Positions 28,653-36,314 of a stretch of 64,000 nucleotides of DNA are shown in pieces. Each line of letters starts with the position of its first letter. Positions within the stretch are counted from its first letter, which is position 1. This stretch comes from Frigidibacter sp. ROC022 (GTDB lineage: Bacteria; Pseudomonadota; Alphaproteobacteria; Rhodobacterales; Rhodobacteraceae), in assembly GCF_024723735.1 (NCBI RefSeq), contig NZ_JANQDU010000002.1, positions 821,001-885,000 on the forward strand, given 5' to 3'. A program made the position numbers and the translations under genes. The notes beneath the pieces are model-generated. The model had not been told where the DNA came from and did no database searches. It saw only the letters and a list, made by a program, of their open reading frames with translations.

Positions 28653-29045
28653 ATGCAGGTCCTGATCGTCGAGAGCGATGCCGAACTGGGAAGCCTTTGG
28701 GCGCGGCATATGGAACGGCGGGGCCACCGGGTGCTGCTGACCTGTGATCAGGACGAAGCGATTGCGGCGCTGATGCAGGACAGCTTCGGGGTCTTGTTGC
28801 TGGACCTGGTGCTGGGCACGGGGTCGGCCTTCGCGGTGGCGGATTATGCCTCTTTCCGGCAGCCCGAGGCCAGGGTGATCTTCGTCACCGACACCGCTTT
28901 CTTCTCGGACGGATCGATTTTCCGGCATCTGCAGAATGCCGCGGCCTTCCTGCCCAGCGGCACGCCGCCCGAGGACCTGGTGGCCCTGGTCGATCACTAT
29001 GGCGCCCGTGGGAGTGTCTCGCCCTGTCGGCCGGATGACGGATGA
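28653..29045 (+). CDS. Single-domain response regulator (receiver)
   Basis: 130 residues, one CheY-like receiver domain with no output domain. The acidic pocket is E7/D9, the phospho-acceptor D51 (LLLDLVLG), and the switch Thr is in FVTDTAFF. The Lys that normally follows strand 5 is replaced in AAFLPSG, so phosphorylation-driven switching may be altered. No kinase is next to it. A GTG three bases upstream is an alternative start. Confidence 0.83.
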   Translation: MQVLIVESDAELGSLWARHMERRGHRVLLTCDQDEAIAALMQDSFGVLLLDLVLGTGSAFAVADYASFRQPEARVIFVTDTAFFSDGSIFRHLQNAAAFLPSGTPPEDLVALVDHYGARGSVSPCRPDDG

Positions 29046-29074
29046 GCGCCCGCCGGCCGGGCCCCAGACATGCC

Positions 29075-29107
29075 AACGGGCCGCCGGAAGCGATCCGACG
29101 GCCCGTT
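29075..29107. terminator. Bidirectional hairpin between receiver gene and rpmJ
   Basis: AACGGGCCG (29075-29083) and CGGCCCGTT (29099-29107) form a perfect 9-base outer stem, extended inside by CGG/CCG across one mismatch. It sits between two convergent stops (29045 and 29129). No strong T-run on either side. Confidence 0.55.
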
Positions 29108-29128
29108 CGGCAGTTTCCGACCGGTCGT

Positions 29129-29254
29129 TCAGCCCTGGCGGGCCTTGAACCGCGGCTGGGTCTTGTTGATGACGTAGACGCGGCCCTTGCGGCGCACCAC
29201 ACGGCAATCGCGATGCCGGCTCTTCAGCGAGCGGAGCGAATTCCTGACCTTCAT
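29129..29254 (-). CDS. rpmJ: 50S ribosomal protein L36 (C-minus type)
   Basis: 41 residues, very basic: [20 protein letters not shown] at the N-terminus and RFKARQG at the end. It keeps one Cys (C17) of the zinc set of the classical form, with the 41-residue length of the zinc-independent type. Stands alone, followed by the bidirectional hairpin, and downstream of tRNA-Val on the same strand. Confidence 0.95.
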   Translation of the reverse strand: MKVRNSLRSLKSRHRDCRVVRRKGRVYVINKTQPRFKARQG

Positions 29255-29340
29255 GGTCGTCTCCTCAAATCCCCGACGCCCAGGCGCCGTCACAACTCGG
29301 TGCCCCGAACCGGGGCTCTCAATGGTTCCCCCGGAGGGGA

Positions 29341-29415
<75 letters not shown>

Positions 29416-29590
29416 GAATGCGACTGGCCCTGGTCCTGCAATCCGGACGATCCTGATTCGGCGCCCAAACAACAAGACGCGGGAGCCTCCCGCGTCGGTC
29501 CGGCAGCGTATAAAAGGAGTCGAAGGCGGGATCAAGGGCTTTTGGAACGACCCGTTGTCGGGCATAGTCGAAGACGTTCAAGGGTCCGAT

Positions 29591-30454
29591 ATGAGCCGTA
29601 AACCATATGAGCTTCGTGAACCAGCGGAGCGTTCGACCAGTGTGATCTTTGCCTCGCCGCATTCGGGGCGCGATTATGCGTGGTCGTTCCTGCGCCGCAC
29701 CGTTCTGGACGAACGGTCGATCCGGTCCTCGGAAGACGCCTTTGTCGATCATCTGTTCGATCATGCGACGGTCTGCGGCGCGCCCCTGCTGGCGGCCCGT
29801 TCGCCGCGTGCCTTTGTCGATCTCAACCGCGCCCCGGATGAGCTTGACCCGGCCCTGATCGAGGATGTGACCCGATCCGGCCACAATCCGCGGATCGGCT
29901 CGGGGCTCGGGGTGATTCCCCGTGTGGTCTCGAACGGGCGGGCGATCTACAGCGGCAAGCTGACCCGGCGCGAGGCCGATCAGCGTCTGGCCGATGTCTG
30001 GCATCCCTATCACAAGGCACTGGGCGCGCTGCTGGAGCAGAACCATGCCAAGTTCGGCCAGGCGATCCTGATCGACTGCCATTCGATGCCGCACGAGGCG
30101 ATCGACAACTTCGCCAATGCCGGATTGCCGCGGCCCGAGGTGGTGCTGGGCGACCGCTACGGCGCATCGGCCGCGCCGTCGATCGTCGAAGGGATCGAGG
30201 TTGCCTTCCGCCGTGTCGGCTTCCGGGTGACGCGCAACGCGCCTTTCGCCGGCGCCTATACGGCACAGAACTATGGCCGGCCGTCGCGCAAGCAGCATGT
30301 GATCCAGGTCGAGATCGACCGCTCGCTCTACATGAACGAACAGTTGATCCGCCCGAATTCCGCCTTTGACGGATTCCAGAAGGCATTGCGGGAAGTGATC
30401 GCCGAGATCGCCTCGCTGGGCCGTGCGATGCCGGAAAGCCTGGCCGCCGAATAG
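29591..30454 (+). CDS. N-formylglutamate amidohydrolase family protein
   Basis: 287 residues of the FGase family, zinc-dependent amidases that release formate from N-formylglutamate in one histidine-degradation route. Markers are [10 protein letters not shown] near the start, [25 protein letters not shown] and IDCHSMP. No hut genes are near, so the natural substrate could differ. The ATG at 29591 has AAGGG upstream; a TTG at 29555 would add 12 residues. Convergent with the glutathionyl-hydroquinone reductase. Confidence 0.87.
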   Translation: MSRKPYELREPAERSTSVIFASPHSGRDYAWSFLRRTVLDERSIRSSEDAFVDHLFDHATVCGAPLLAARSPRAFVDLNRAPDELDPALIEDVTRSGHNPRIGSGLGVIPRVVSNGRAIYSGKLTRREADQRLADVWHPYHKALGALLEQNHAKFGQAILIDCHSMPHEAIDNFANAGLPRPEVVLGDRYGASAAPSIVEGIEVAFRRVGFRVTRNAPFAGAYTAQNYGRPSRKQHVIQVEIDRSLYMNEQLIRPNSAFDGFQKALREVIAEIASLGRAMPESLAAE

Positions 30455-30463
30455 CGGCGCCGG

Positions 30464-31438
30464 TCACCTTCGCCGGGTCGGCGCCGTCCAGTCGATATCC
30501 GGGCCGGTGGGCACGATCCTGTGCGGATTGATCGTGTCGTGGCTGTAGTAATAGTGCCGGGTGATATGGTCGAAATCGATCGTCCCGGCCACGCCCGGAT
30601 GCTGATAGAGCGCCCGGGCATAGTCCCAGAGTGCCGGGTAATCGACGATCCGGCGCCGGTTGCATTTGAAATGGCCGTGATAGACGGCATCGAAGCGCAC
30701 CAATGTGGTGAACAGCCGCCAGTCGGCCTCGGTCAGCCGATCTCCCAGCAGCCAGCGCCGTTCCGTCAGGCGCGCTTCCAGCCAGTCGAGCGTCGCGAAG
30801 AGAGGCGCGACCGCGGCGTCATAGGCGGCCTGCGTTGTGGCGAAACCACATTTGTAGACACCGTTGTTGAGCGTGTCATAGATGCGCCCGTTGATCTCGG
30901 CGATCTCGTCGCGCAGTTCTTCGGGCCAGTAATCGTCGCGGTTGCCGGTCAGTCCGTCGAAGGCGCTGTTGAACATCCGGATGATTTCGGCGCTCTCGTT
31001 CGACACGATGGTTTCGCCGGCCCTGTCCCAGAGCACCGGCACCGTGACCCGGGTCGTGGCATGCGGGTCGGCCCTGACATAGAGGTCGCGCAGGAAGGGC
31101 AGGCCATAAAGCCGATCGCCGGTGGCACCGGGATAATCGGTCGAGAAACTCCAGCCGTCGCCCAGCATGTCGGGATGCACGACCGAGACCCCGATCATCT
31201 CTTCCAGCCCCTTGATCTTGCGGAAGATCAGCGTCCGGTGCGCCCAGGGGCAGGCCAGGGAGACATAGAGGTGATAGCGTCCCGGTTCCGCCCTGAACCC
31301 GGACCTGCCGCTGGGCCCGGCGCTGCCGTCCGCCGTGACCCAGTTGCGGAAGGCCGCGGCGCTGCGCCTGAAAGCGCCGCCCGTAGACCCGGTGTCATAC
31401 CAGCCGTCATTCCATTTACCGTCGATCAGCTGGCCCAT
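30464..31438 (-). CDS. Glutathionyl-hydroquinone reductase (Xi-class GST)
   Basis: 324 residues. Reduces glutathionyl-hydroquinones to hydroquinones with glutathione. The catalytic cysteine is C63 in LACPWAHR; SNESAEIIRMFN is the glutathione-contacting segment, and NNGVYKCGFATTQ and RLFTTLVRFDAVY are C-terminal-domain family motifs. The ATG at 31438 has AGGAG six bases upstream; the TTG two codons earlier is less likely. Downstream of a MarR regulator on the same strand, consistent with a quinone- or phenol-responsive pair. Confidence 0.93.
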   Translation of the reverse strand: MGQLIDGKWNDGWYDTGSTGGAFRRSAAAFRNWVTADGSAGPSGRSGFRAEPGRYHLYVSLACPWAHRTLIFRKIKGLEEMIGVSVVHPDMLGDGWSFSTDYPGATGDRLYGLPFLRDLYVRADPHATTRVTVPVLWDRAGETIVSNESAEIIRMFNSAFDGLTGNRDDYWPEELRDEIAEINGRIYDTLNNGVYKCGFATTQAAYDAAVAPLFATLDWLEARLTERRWLLGDRLTEADWRLFTTLVRFDAVYHGHFKCNRRRIVDYPALWDYARALYQHPGVAGTIDFDHITRHYYYSHDTINPHRIVPTGPDIDWTAPTRRR

Positions 31439-31520
31439 GTTCAACTCCTGTTCGCTGGCCGATCAGTTAGGGCGGGCAGCGGGCCTCTGCCATTCCCCAG
31501 CCGGGCACAAGACCTTTGCG

Positions 31521-31991
31521 TCAGCGCGCAGCCAGGGCCTCGGCGCGGGTCGCGCAACCGTTGAGCGCCTTGATCAGCGACCGTCTCTCGGCCTTGCCGA
31601 TATCGGCACCGACCTCGGCATCGACCTTGGCGGCAATGCCAAGCGCGGTGCCCAGGGCCAGGGTGCCCTGATCGGTGATCCGGGTCTCGATCACCCGGCG
31701 ATGCATCGGATGCGCGTTGCGCACCACCCAGCCGCGCGATTCGAAAAGGCTCAGCATGGCGCCGGTGCTTTGCGGCGTCAGTCCGGTCTGGCGTGCCAGT
31801 TCGGCCCCGGACATCCCCGGCGCGGCCTCGATCAGAGCAAGCGCGGCCATCTGCGTCGGCGTCATCTCCAGCGGTGCAAGGGCCTGTGTCATCGCCCGCT
31901 CCAGTGCATGTTGCGCCCGCCAGAGCGCCATGCCGAACCGGCGGCGGGAACCTAACTTCCTGGAAGATTTCGGAATTTTCTCGGCTGCCAT
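31521..31991 (-). CDS. MarR-family transcriptional regulator
   Basis: 156 residues. Winged helix-turn-helix: MTPTQMAALALIEAAPGMSG, then ELARQTGLTPQSTGAMLSLF as the recognition region and a basic wing with HRRVIETRITDQG. Probably senses a small phenolic or quinone-like ligand, judging from the reductase gene 82 bases downstream (inference). The start at 31991 follows AGGAC; a TTG at 32015 would add eight residues. Two direct repeats upstream at 32024-32047 are likely operator half-sites. Confidence 0.88.
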   Translation of the reverse strand: MAAEKIPKSSRKLGSRRRFGMALWRAQHALERAMTQALAPLEMTPTQMAALALIEAAPGMSGAELARQTGLTPQSTGAMLSLFESRGWVVRNAHPMHRRVIETRITDQGTLALGTALGIAAKVDAEVGADIGKAERRSLIKALNGCATRAEALAAR

Positions 31992-32023
31992 TTGTCCTGA
32001 TCGCTCCTGAACCAATTATGTCT

Positions 32024-32047
32024 GGTAAATGATATAAGGTAATTGAT
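32024..32047. promoter_or_regulatory. Tandem GGTAAWTGAT repeats upstream of marR
   Basis: GGTAAATGAT at 32024-32033 and GGTAATTGAT at 32038-32047, nine of ten bases identical, 14 bases apart, in an AT-rich patch 33 bases ahead of the marR start. Likely promoter/operator of marR and possibly of the divergent cobalamin operon. Confidence 0.45.
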
Positions 32048-32312
32048 GATCTGGACCAACCGACAAACCGGTCTTCAGGCAGGGACCCTTCGCGCAAACG
32101 GCCTTCTGTCGGTTTCCGCACTGCGATGCCGCGAATGCCGTTGCATCGGCGCCGGGTGCCGGGCATACCGGGTAGCAGACGAAGCCCCGCGCGGGGCCAG
32201 AAAGGTTGGCGGCCATATCCCGACCCGCACCGGGGGGAGAAAGCCGCGTCGTCGGGGGGCGTTGCCCCTTTGGCTCTGGCCGATCCGCGCCCGAATGCCG
32301 AAGGATTGACCG
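32048..32312 (+). other. Long leader region of the cobalamin operon, no gene seen
   Basis: 265 bases between the marR operator region and the first gene of the cbiX operon. Contains possible RNA structure: CGATGC/GCATCG arms around 32130-32155, CCCCGCG/CGCGGGG-type pairing near 32190-32205, and a G-run/CCCC arm near 32252-32272. I looked for cobalamin-riboswitch blocks (CCACTG, GGGAAGG, CCAGGAGACC) on both strands and found none. Confidence 0.4.
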
Positions 32313-32546
32313 ATGCGCCTGTTTTCCGCCCTGACTTCTGCCCTGGCCCTGCTGCCGATCTCCGCCCATGCCCACGCCGGCCATATCGTCGAGGCCGCCG
32401 GGCATGATCATTGGCTGGCCGCCGGGGCCGTTGCGGCCGCTGCCGCGGTGACGGCTTGGGCCGTGCTTGCGGGCCGGAAGGGGAAACCTGAAACCGGGGC
32501 CGAGCCCGAAACGGACGAGACCGAATCCGAAACCGAAAGCGCCTGA
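32313..32546 (+). CDS. Small His-containing membrane protein of the cobalamin operon
   Basis: 77 residues: signal-like segment ending AHA, the His-rich stretch HAHAGHIVEAAGHDHW, one membrane segment (about 33-53) and an acidic tail (ETDETESETESA). It resembles a small Rhodobacteraceae family I believe is catalogued as DUF6732. The next gene, cbiX, begins one base after its stop, so the two are probably translated together. The His cluster facing the periplasm suggests metal binding, perhaps cobalt or nickel; this is inference. Confidence 0.7.
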   Translation: MRLFSALTSALALLPISAHAHAGHIVEAAGHDHWLAAGAVAAAAAVTAWAVLAGRKGKPETGAEPETDETESETESA

Positions 32547-32547
32547 G

Positions 32548-33705
32548 GTGAAGGTCGGGGTCATGATCTGCGGCCACGGCTCGCGCAGCCAGTCGGCGGT
32601 GGACGAATTCGCCACGCTGGCACAGGCGCTGCCCGCCTGGCTGCCACCCGATTGGGAAACCGATTACGGCTATCTGGAATTCGCCAATCCGGTGATCCGG
32701 GTCGGGCTCGACCGGCTGCGCAAAAAGGGCTGTGACCGGATCGTCGCCGTGCCCGGGATGCTCTTCGCGGCGATGCACGCCAAGAACGACATCCCGACGG
32801 TGCTGAACGCCTATGCCGCCGAAAAGGGCATCACGGTCAGCTATGGCCGCGAACTGGGCGTCGATCCCAAGATGATCGCCGCCGCCGGGTCAAGGATCAT
32901 GGAGACCGTCGAGGCCGCCAACGCGACCGATCCGGTGCCGCTGGAAGAAACCTGCCTGGTGGTCATCGGCCGTGGCGCCTCGGACCCCGACGCCAATGGC
33001 AATGTCTCGAAAGTTGCCCGGATGCTCTGGGAAGGCCTGGGTTTCGGCTGGTGCGAGGTGGGCTATTCCGGCGTCACCTTCCCGCTGGTCGAACCCTGCC
33101 TGACCCATGTGACCAGGCTGGGTTATCGCCGGGTCGTGGTCTTTCCCTATTTTCTCTTCTCCGGCATCCTGATCGACCGGATCTACGGTTTCACCGATCA
33201 GGTGGCCGCAGCCCATCCCGAGATCCAGTTCCTCAAGGCGCCCTATCTGGGCGACCATCCGCAGGTGCTGGAGACCTTTGCCGAGAGGGTGACCGAGCAA
33301 CTGGGCGAGGTGCCGCCGCCGAACTGTGCGATGTGCAAATACCGGGTGCAGGTGCTGGGCTTCGAGGCCGAGGTCGGCACGCCGCAGGAAAGCCATCACC
33401 ACCACGTCGAGGGGCAGGGCGCCAGTGCGCCCGGTTCCAACGTGGCCGATTGCAGGCTTTGCGATGATTTCTGCACCGGAGAATGCCGGCTGGAACCGGA
33501 GGAGCCGCATGGCCATGCAAGCCACGCCGGCCCGTCGATCTTCCACGATCACGGCGACGGCAAGGCGCACTGGCACCCGCCAGCCGAGGCTTCCGGCCAC
33601 GCGCCGCAGCACGGACATATGCATGGCCACGGGCATCAGCACGGCAGCTATCCGCATGCGAAACACCCGTTGGGGCCGGAATCCGCGCGAAAGCCGAAGC
33701 CGTGA
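32548..33705 (+). CDS. cbiX: CbiX-type sirohydrochlorin cobaltochelatase with His-rich tail
   Basis: 385 residues from a GTG (ATG at 32563 is the alternative). Two chelatase repeats: the first with catalytic H10 in ICGHGSR and H77 in FAAMHAKND, the second about 135-255. After it come C260/C263 (CAMC) and C302, C305, C309, C313 (CRLCDDFCTGEC), placed for an iron-sulfur cluster. From 283 to 373 there are about 20 histidines (HHHH, HGHMHGHGHQH). The long CbiX forms with a cluster and a His region are known from Bacillus megaterium and Rhodobacter. Expected role: cobalt insertion into sirohydrochlorin or cobalt storage and delivery. Confidence 0.9.
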   Translation: MKVGVMICGHGSRSQSAVDEFATLAQALPAWLPPDWETDYGYLEFANPVIRVGLDRLRKKGCDRIVAVPGMLFAAMHAKNDIPTVLNAYAAEKGITVSYGRELGVDPKMIAAAGSRIMETVEAANATDPVPLEETCLVVIGRGASDPDANGNVSKVARMLWEGLGFGWCEVGYSGVTFPLVEPCLTHVTRLGYRRVVVFPYFLFSGILIDRIYGFTDQVAAAHPEIQFLKAPYLGDHPQVLETFAERVTEQLGEVPPPNCAMCKYRVQVLGFEAEVGTPQESHHHHVEGQGASAPGSNVADCRLCDDFCTGECRLEPEEPHGHASHAGPSIFHDHGDGKAHWHPPAEASGHAPQHGHMHGHGHQHGSYPHAKHPLGPESARKPKP

Positions 33706-33757
33706 GCAGGGGCGCGGGGGCAAGACGATCGGTCGCGCCCGGCAAGGGGGTAGCCGC

Positions 33758-34417
33758 ATGCGCCCCTATCTGAAGGACCCGGCCGCGATCTATGCCGCCT
33801 CTTTCGCGACGGTGCGGGCCGAGGCGCGGCTCGATCGGTTTCCGGGCCGGATGGAGGCCATGGCCGTGCGGCTGATCCATGCCTGCGGCGAGGTCGGCAT
33901 CGCCGACCGGCTGGCCTTCTCGGAAGGGGCGGTCGAGGCCGGGGCGGCGGCGCTGGCCTCGGGGGCGCCGGTGCTCTGCGATTGCCGGATGGTTGCCGCC
34001 GGGGTGATCGCGCGCAGCCTGCCCGCGGCAAATGAACTGCTGGTGACGCTGAACGATCCCGCGGTGCCCGATCTTGCGGCGCAGCTCGGGACGACGCGCT
34101 CGGCGGCGGCGGTGGACCTGTGGCGCGACCGGATCGAGGGCGCCATCGTGGCGATCGGCAACGCCCCCACGGCGCTGTTCCATCTGCTCGGCCGGCTGGA
34201 CGAGGGCTGGCCCCGCCCGGCGCTGATCCTCGGATTCCCGGTCGGCTTCGTCGGGGCGGCGGAATCGAAGGCCGAACTGGCCACCAATCCGCGCGGCTGC
34301 AACTATGTCGCCCTGAAGGGGCGGCGCGGCGGCTCGGCCCTGGCGGCGGCGGCGGTGAATGCCCTGGCCGCCGGTCTGCCGGGCGAATCCTCCCAAACGG
34401 ATCGGACAGACGCATGA
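33758..34417 (+). CDS. cobH: Precorrin-8X methylmutase
   Basis: Moves the C11 methyl group to C12, turning precorrin-8X into hydrogenobyrinic acid. 219 residues. The catalytic His is H41 in RLIHACGEVG. Other markers are CDCRMVAAGV, IGNAPTALF and GFPVGFVGAAESK. The start at 33758 is 52 bases after cbiX; the stop overlaps the cobL start (ATGA). Confidence 0.96.
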   Translation: MRPYLKDPAAIYAASFATVRAEARLDRFPGRMEAMAVRLIHACGEVGIADRLAFSEGAVEAGAAALASGAPVLCDCRMVAAGVIARSLPAANELLVTLNDPAVPDLAAQLGTTRSAAAVDLWRDRIEGAIVAIGNAPTALFHLLGRLDEGWPRPALILGFPVGFVGAAESKAELATNPRGCNYVALKGRRGGSALAAAAVNALAAGLPGESSQTDRTDA

Positions 34418-35616
34418 GCACCCCCTGGCTGCATATCGTCGGCATTGGCGAAGACGGCATGGACGGCCTTTCCCCGACCGCCCGCGCCGTGGTCGAAAGC
34501 GCCGAGGTGATCGTCGGCGGCGACCGGCATCATCGGCTGTCCGACAACGTCCGGGCCGAGCGTATCGCCTGGCCCTCGCCCTTCGATGCGGTGATCCACC
34601 TGTTGGAACGGCACCGCGGCAAGCGGCTGGTGGTGCTGGCCACCGGCGATCCGCTCTGGTTCTCGGTCGGCGCGAAGATCGTGCGGGCCCTGGGCGAGGA
34701 CGCCATCACCTTCCACCCGCAGCTTTCGGCCTTTCAGCTGGCGGCGGCGCGGATGGGCTGGTCTCTGGCCGATCTCGAGACCCTGACCGTGCATGGCCGG
34801 CCGGTGGCGCAGATGATCCCCTATATCCAGCCCGACGCCCGGCTGCTGATCCTGACTACCGGCGCCGAGACCCCGGCCGAGATTGCCTGTTTCCTGACCG
34901 AGCGGGGCTATGGCGACAGCCGCATGGTGGTGTTCTCGGCGATGGGCGGTCCGGACGAGGCGCGGGCCGAGGCGCGGGCGAAGGACTGGAAGGCGCAGGT
35001 CTCTTCCTTCAACACGCTGGCGGTCGAATGCATCGCCGGTCCCGGGGCGCAGGTCTTTTCGCGGGTGCCCGGCCTGCCGGATGCGGCCTATGCCCATGAC
35101 GGCAAGATGACCAAGCAGGAGGTCCGCGCGATCACCCTGGCGCGGCTGATGCCGATGCGCGGCGCATTGCTGTGGGATATCGGCGCCGGCTGCGGTTCGG
35201 TCGGGGTCGAGTGGATGCGTGCTGCCCCGGATGCCCGCGCCATCGGGCTGGAACCGGACCCGGGCCGCCGGGCTCTGGCGGCGCAGAATGCGGCGCAGCT
35301 GGGGACGCCCCGCTTCGACCTGCGCGACGCCACCGCGCCCGAGGGCCTGGCCAACCTGCCCGCGCCGGATGCCGTCTTCATCGGAGGCGGGCTGAGCACC
35401 GAGACCGCCGAAGCCGCCCTTGCCGCGCTGCGACCGCATGGCCGCCTGGTTGCCAATGCGGTGACGCTGGAAAGCGAATCCCTGCTGCTGGCCCTGCAGG
35501 CCCGGCTGGGCGGCGACCTCACCCGCCTCGCGATCACCCGCGCCGCCCCGGTCGGCAGCCTCACAGGCTGGCGGCCGATGATGCCGGTGACGCAATGGAG
35601 CCTGACAAAGCGATGA
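34414..35616 (+). CDS. cobL: Precorrin-6Y C5,15-methyltransferase (decarboxylating)
   Basis: Bifunctional: methylates C5 and C15 and decarboxylates the acetate chain at C12. 400 residues. The N-terminal CbiE-type half starts VGIGEDGMDGLSP and carries ATGDPLWFS; the C-terminal CbiT-type half begins after TKQEVRAITLA and has the SAM motif WDIGAGCGSVGVEW. Both junctions are four-base overlaps, with cobH upstream and cobI downstream. Confidence 0.96.
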   Translation: MSTPWLHIVGIGEDGMDGLSPTARAVVESAEVIVGGDRHHRLSDNVRAERIAWPSPFDAVIHLLERHRGKRLVVLATGDPLWFSVGAKIVRALGEDAITFHPQLSAFQLAAARMGWSLADLETLTVHGRPVAQMIPYIQPDARLLILTTGAETPAEIACFLTERGYGDSRMVVFSAMGGPDEARAEARAKDWKAQVSSFNTLAVECIAGPGAQVFSRVPGLPDAAYAHDGKMTKQEVRAITLARLMPMRGALLWDIGAGCGSVGVEWMRAAPDARAIGLEPDPGRRALAAQNAAQLGTPRFDLRDATAPEGLANLPAPDAVFIGGGLSTETAEAALAALRPHGRLVANAVTLESESLLLALQARLGGDLTRLAITRAAPVGSLTGWRPMMPVTQWSLTKR

Positions 35617-36314
35617 GCGGCACGCTCTATGGTGTCGGCCTCGGCCCGGGTGATCCCGAGTTGATGACGCTGAAGGCGGCCCGGCTGATCGAGACGGCGC
35701 GGGTCGTCGCCTATCCGATGCTGGAGGGCACGCCCAGCTTTGCCCGGCAGATCGCGGCGGGGCGGATCGCCCCCGATGCCCGGGAAATCGCGATGCCGGT
35801 GCCGATGCGGCTCGAACGCGGCCCGGCGCAGGCGGCCTATGACGCCGGGGCTCAGGCCATCGCCCAGGTGCTGGACACCGGTCAGGACGTAACCTGCCTC
35901 TGCGAAGGCGACCCGTTCTTCTATGGCTCCTTCATGTATCTCTACGCCCGTCTTGCACCCCGCTACCGGGTCGAGGTGGTGCCCGGCGTCACCTCGCTGA
36001 CCGCCGCCGCCACGCGGGCCGGGCGGCCGCTGGCGGCGCGGAACGAGGTGGTCACGGTGCTTCCCGGCCCGCTTCCGGACGCCGAACTGGAGGCCAGGAT
36101 CGACATGGCCGAAACCGTCGCGGTGCTGAAGCTCGGTCGCCATGCCGGCCGGGTCCGCGATCTGGCGGCGCGCAGGGGCTGGCTGGACCAATCGGTCTAT
36201 ATCGGCCACGCGACGCTGCCGAAAGAACATCTCTGCCCGCTGAGACAGGCCCCGGATCGGGCGCCCTACTTCTCGCTGGCCCTGATCTGCAAGGTAACCG
36301 ATCCGTGGCTGTAA
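35613..36314 (+). CDS. cobI: Precorrin-2 C20-methyltransferase
   Basis: SAM-dependent methylation of precorrin-2 at C20. 233 residues, uroporphyrin-III methylase fold: GVGLGPGDPELMTLKA at the N-terminus, CEGDPFFYGSFMYL, VPGVTSLTAAA and a C-terminal SLALICKV. The start overlaps the cobL stop; the next gene starts ten bases inside its 3' end. Slightly shorter than the 240-245 residues common in the family, with no visible loss of motif. Confidence 0.95.
   Translation: MSGTLYGVGLGPGDPELMTLKAARLIETARVVAYPMLEGTPSFARQIAAGRIAPDAREIAMPVPMRLERGPAQAAYDAGAQAIAQVLDTGQDVTCLCEGDPFFYGSFMYLYARLAPRYRVEVVPGVTSLTAAATRAGRPLAARNEVVTVLPGPLPDAELEARIDMAETVAVLKLGRHAGRVRDLAARRGWLDQSVYIGHATLPKEHLCPLRQAPDRAPYFSLALICKVTDPWL

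Noticed and set aside
29476-29500. Terminator at the GACGCGGGA hairpin
   Set aside because: On the minus strand it is followed by TTGTTGTTT, but no minus-strand gene ends just upstream of it; it lies ahead of tRNA-Val, so its role is unclear.
32043-32309. An 88-codon plus-strand frame between marR and the B12 operon
   Set aside because: Arg/Gly/Cys-rich with no ribosome-binding site and in a region better explained as leader and operator.
32048-32312. Cobalamin riboswitch ahead of the cbiX operon
   Set aside because: The expected blocks (CCACTG, GGGAAGG, CCAGGAGACC, CGCGACTGTAA) are missing on both strands, unlike the clear example at 50.1-50.3 kb.
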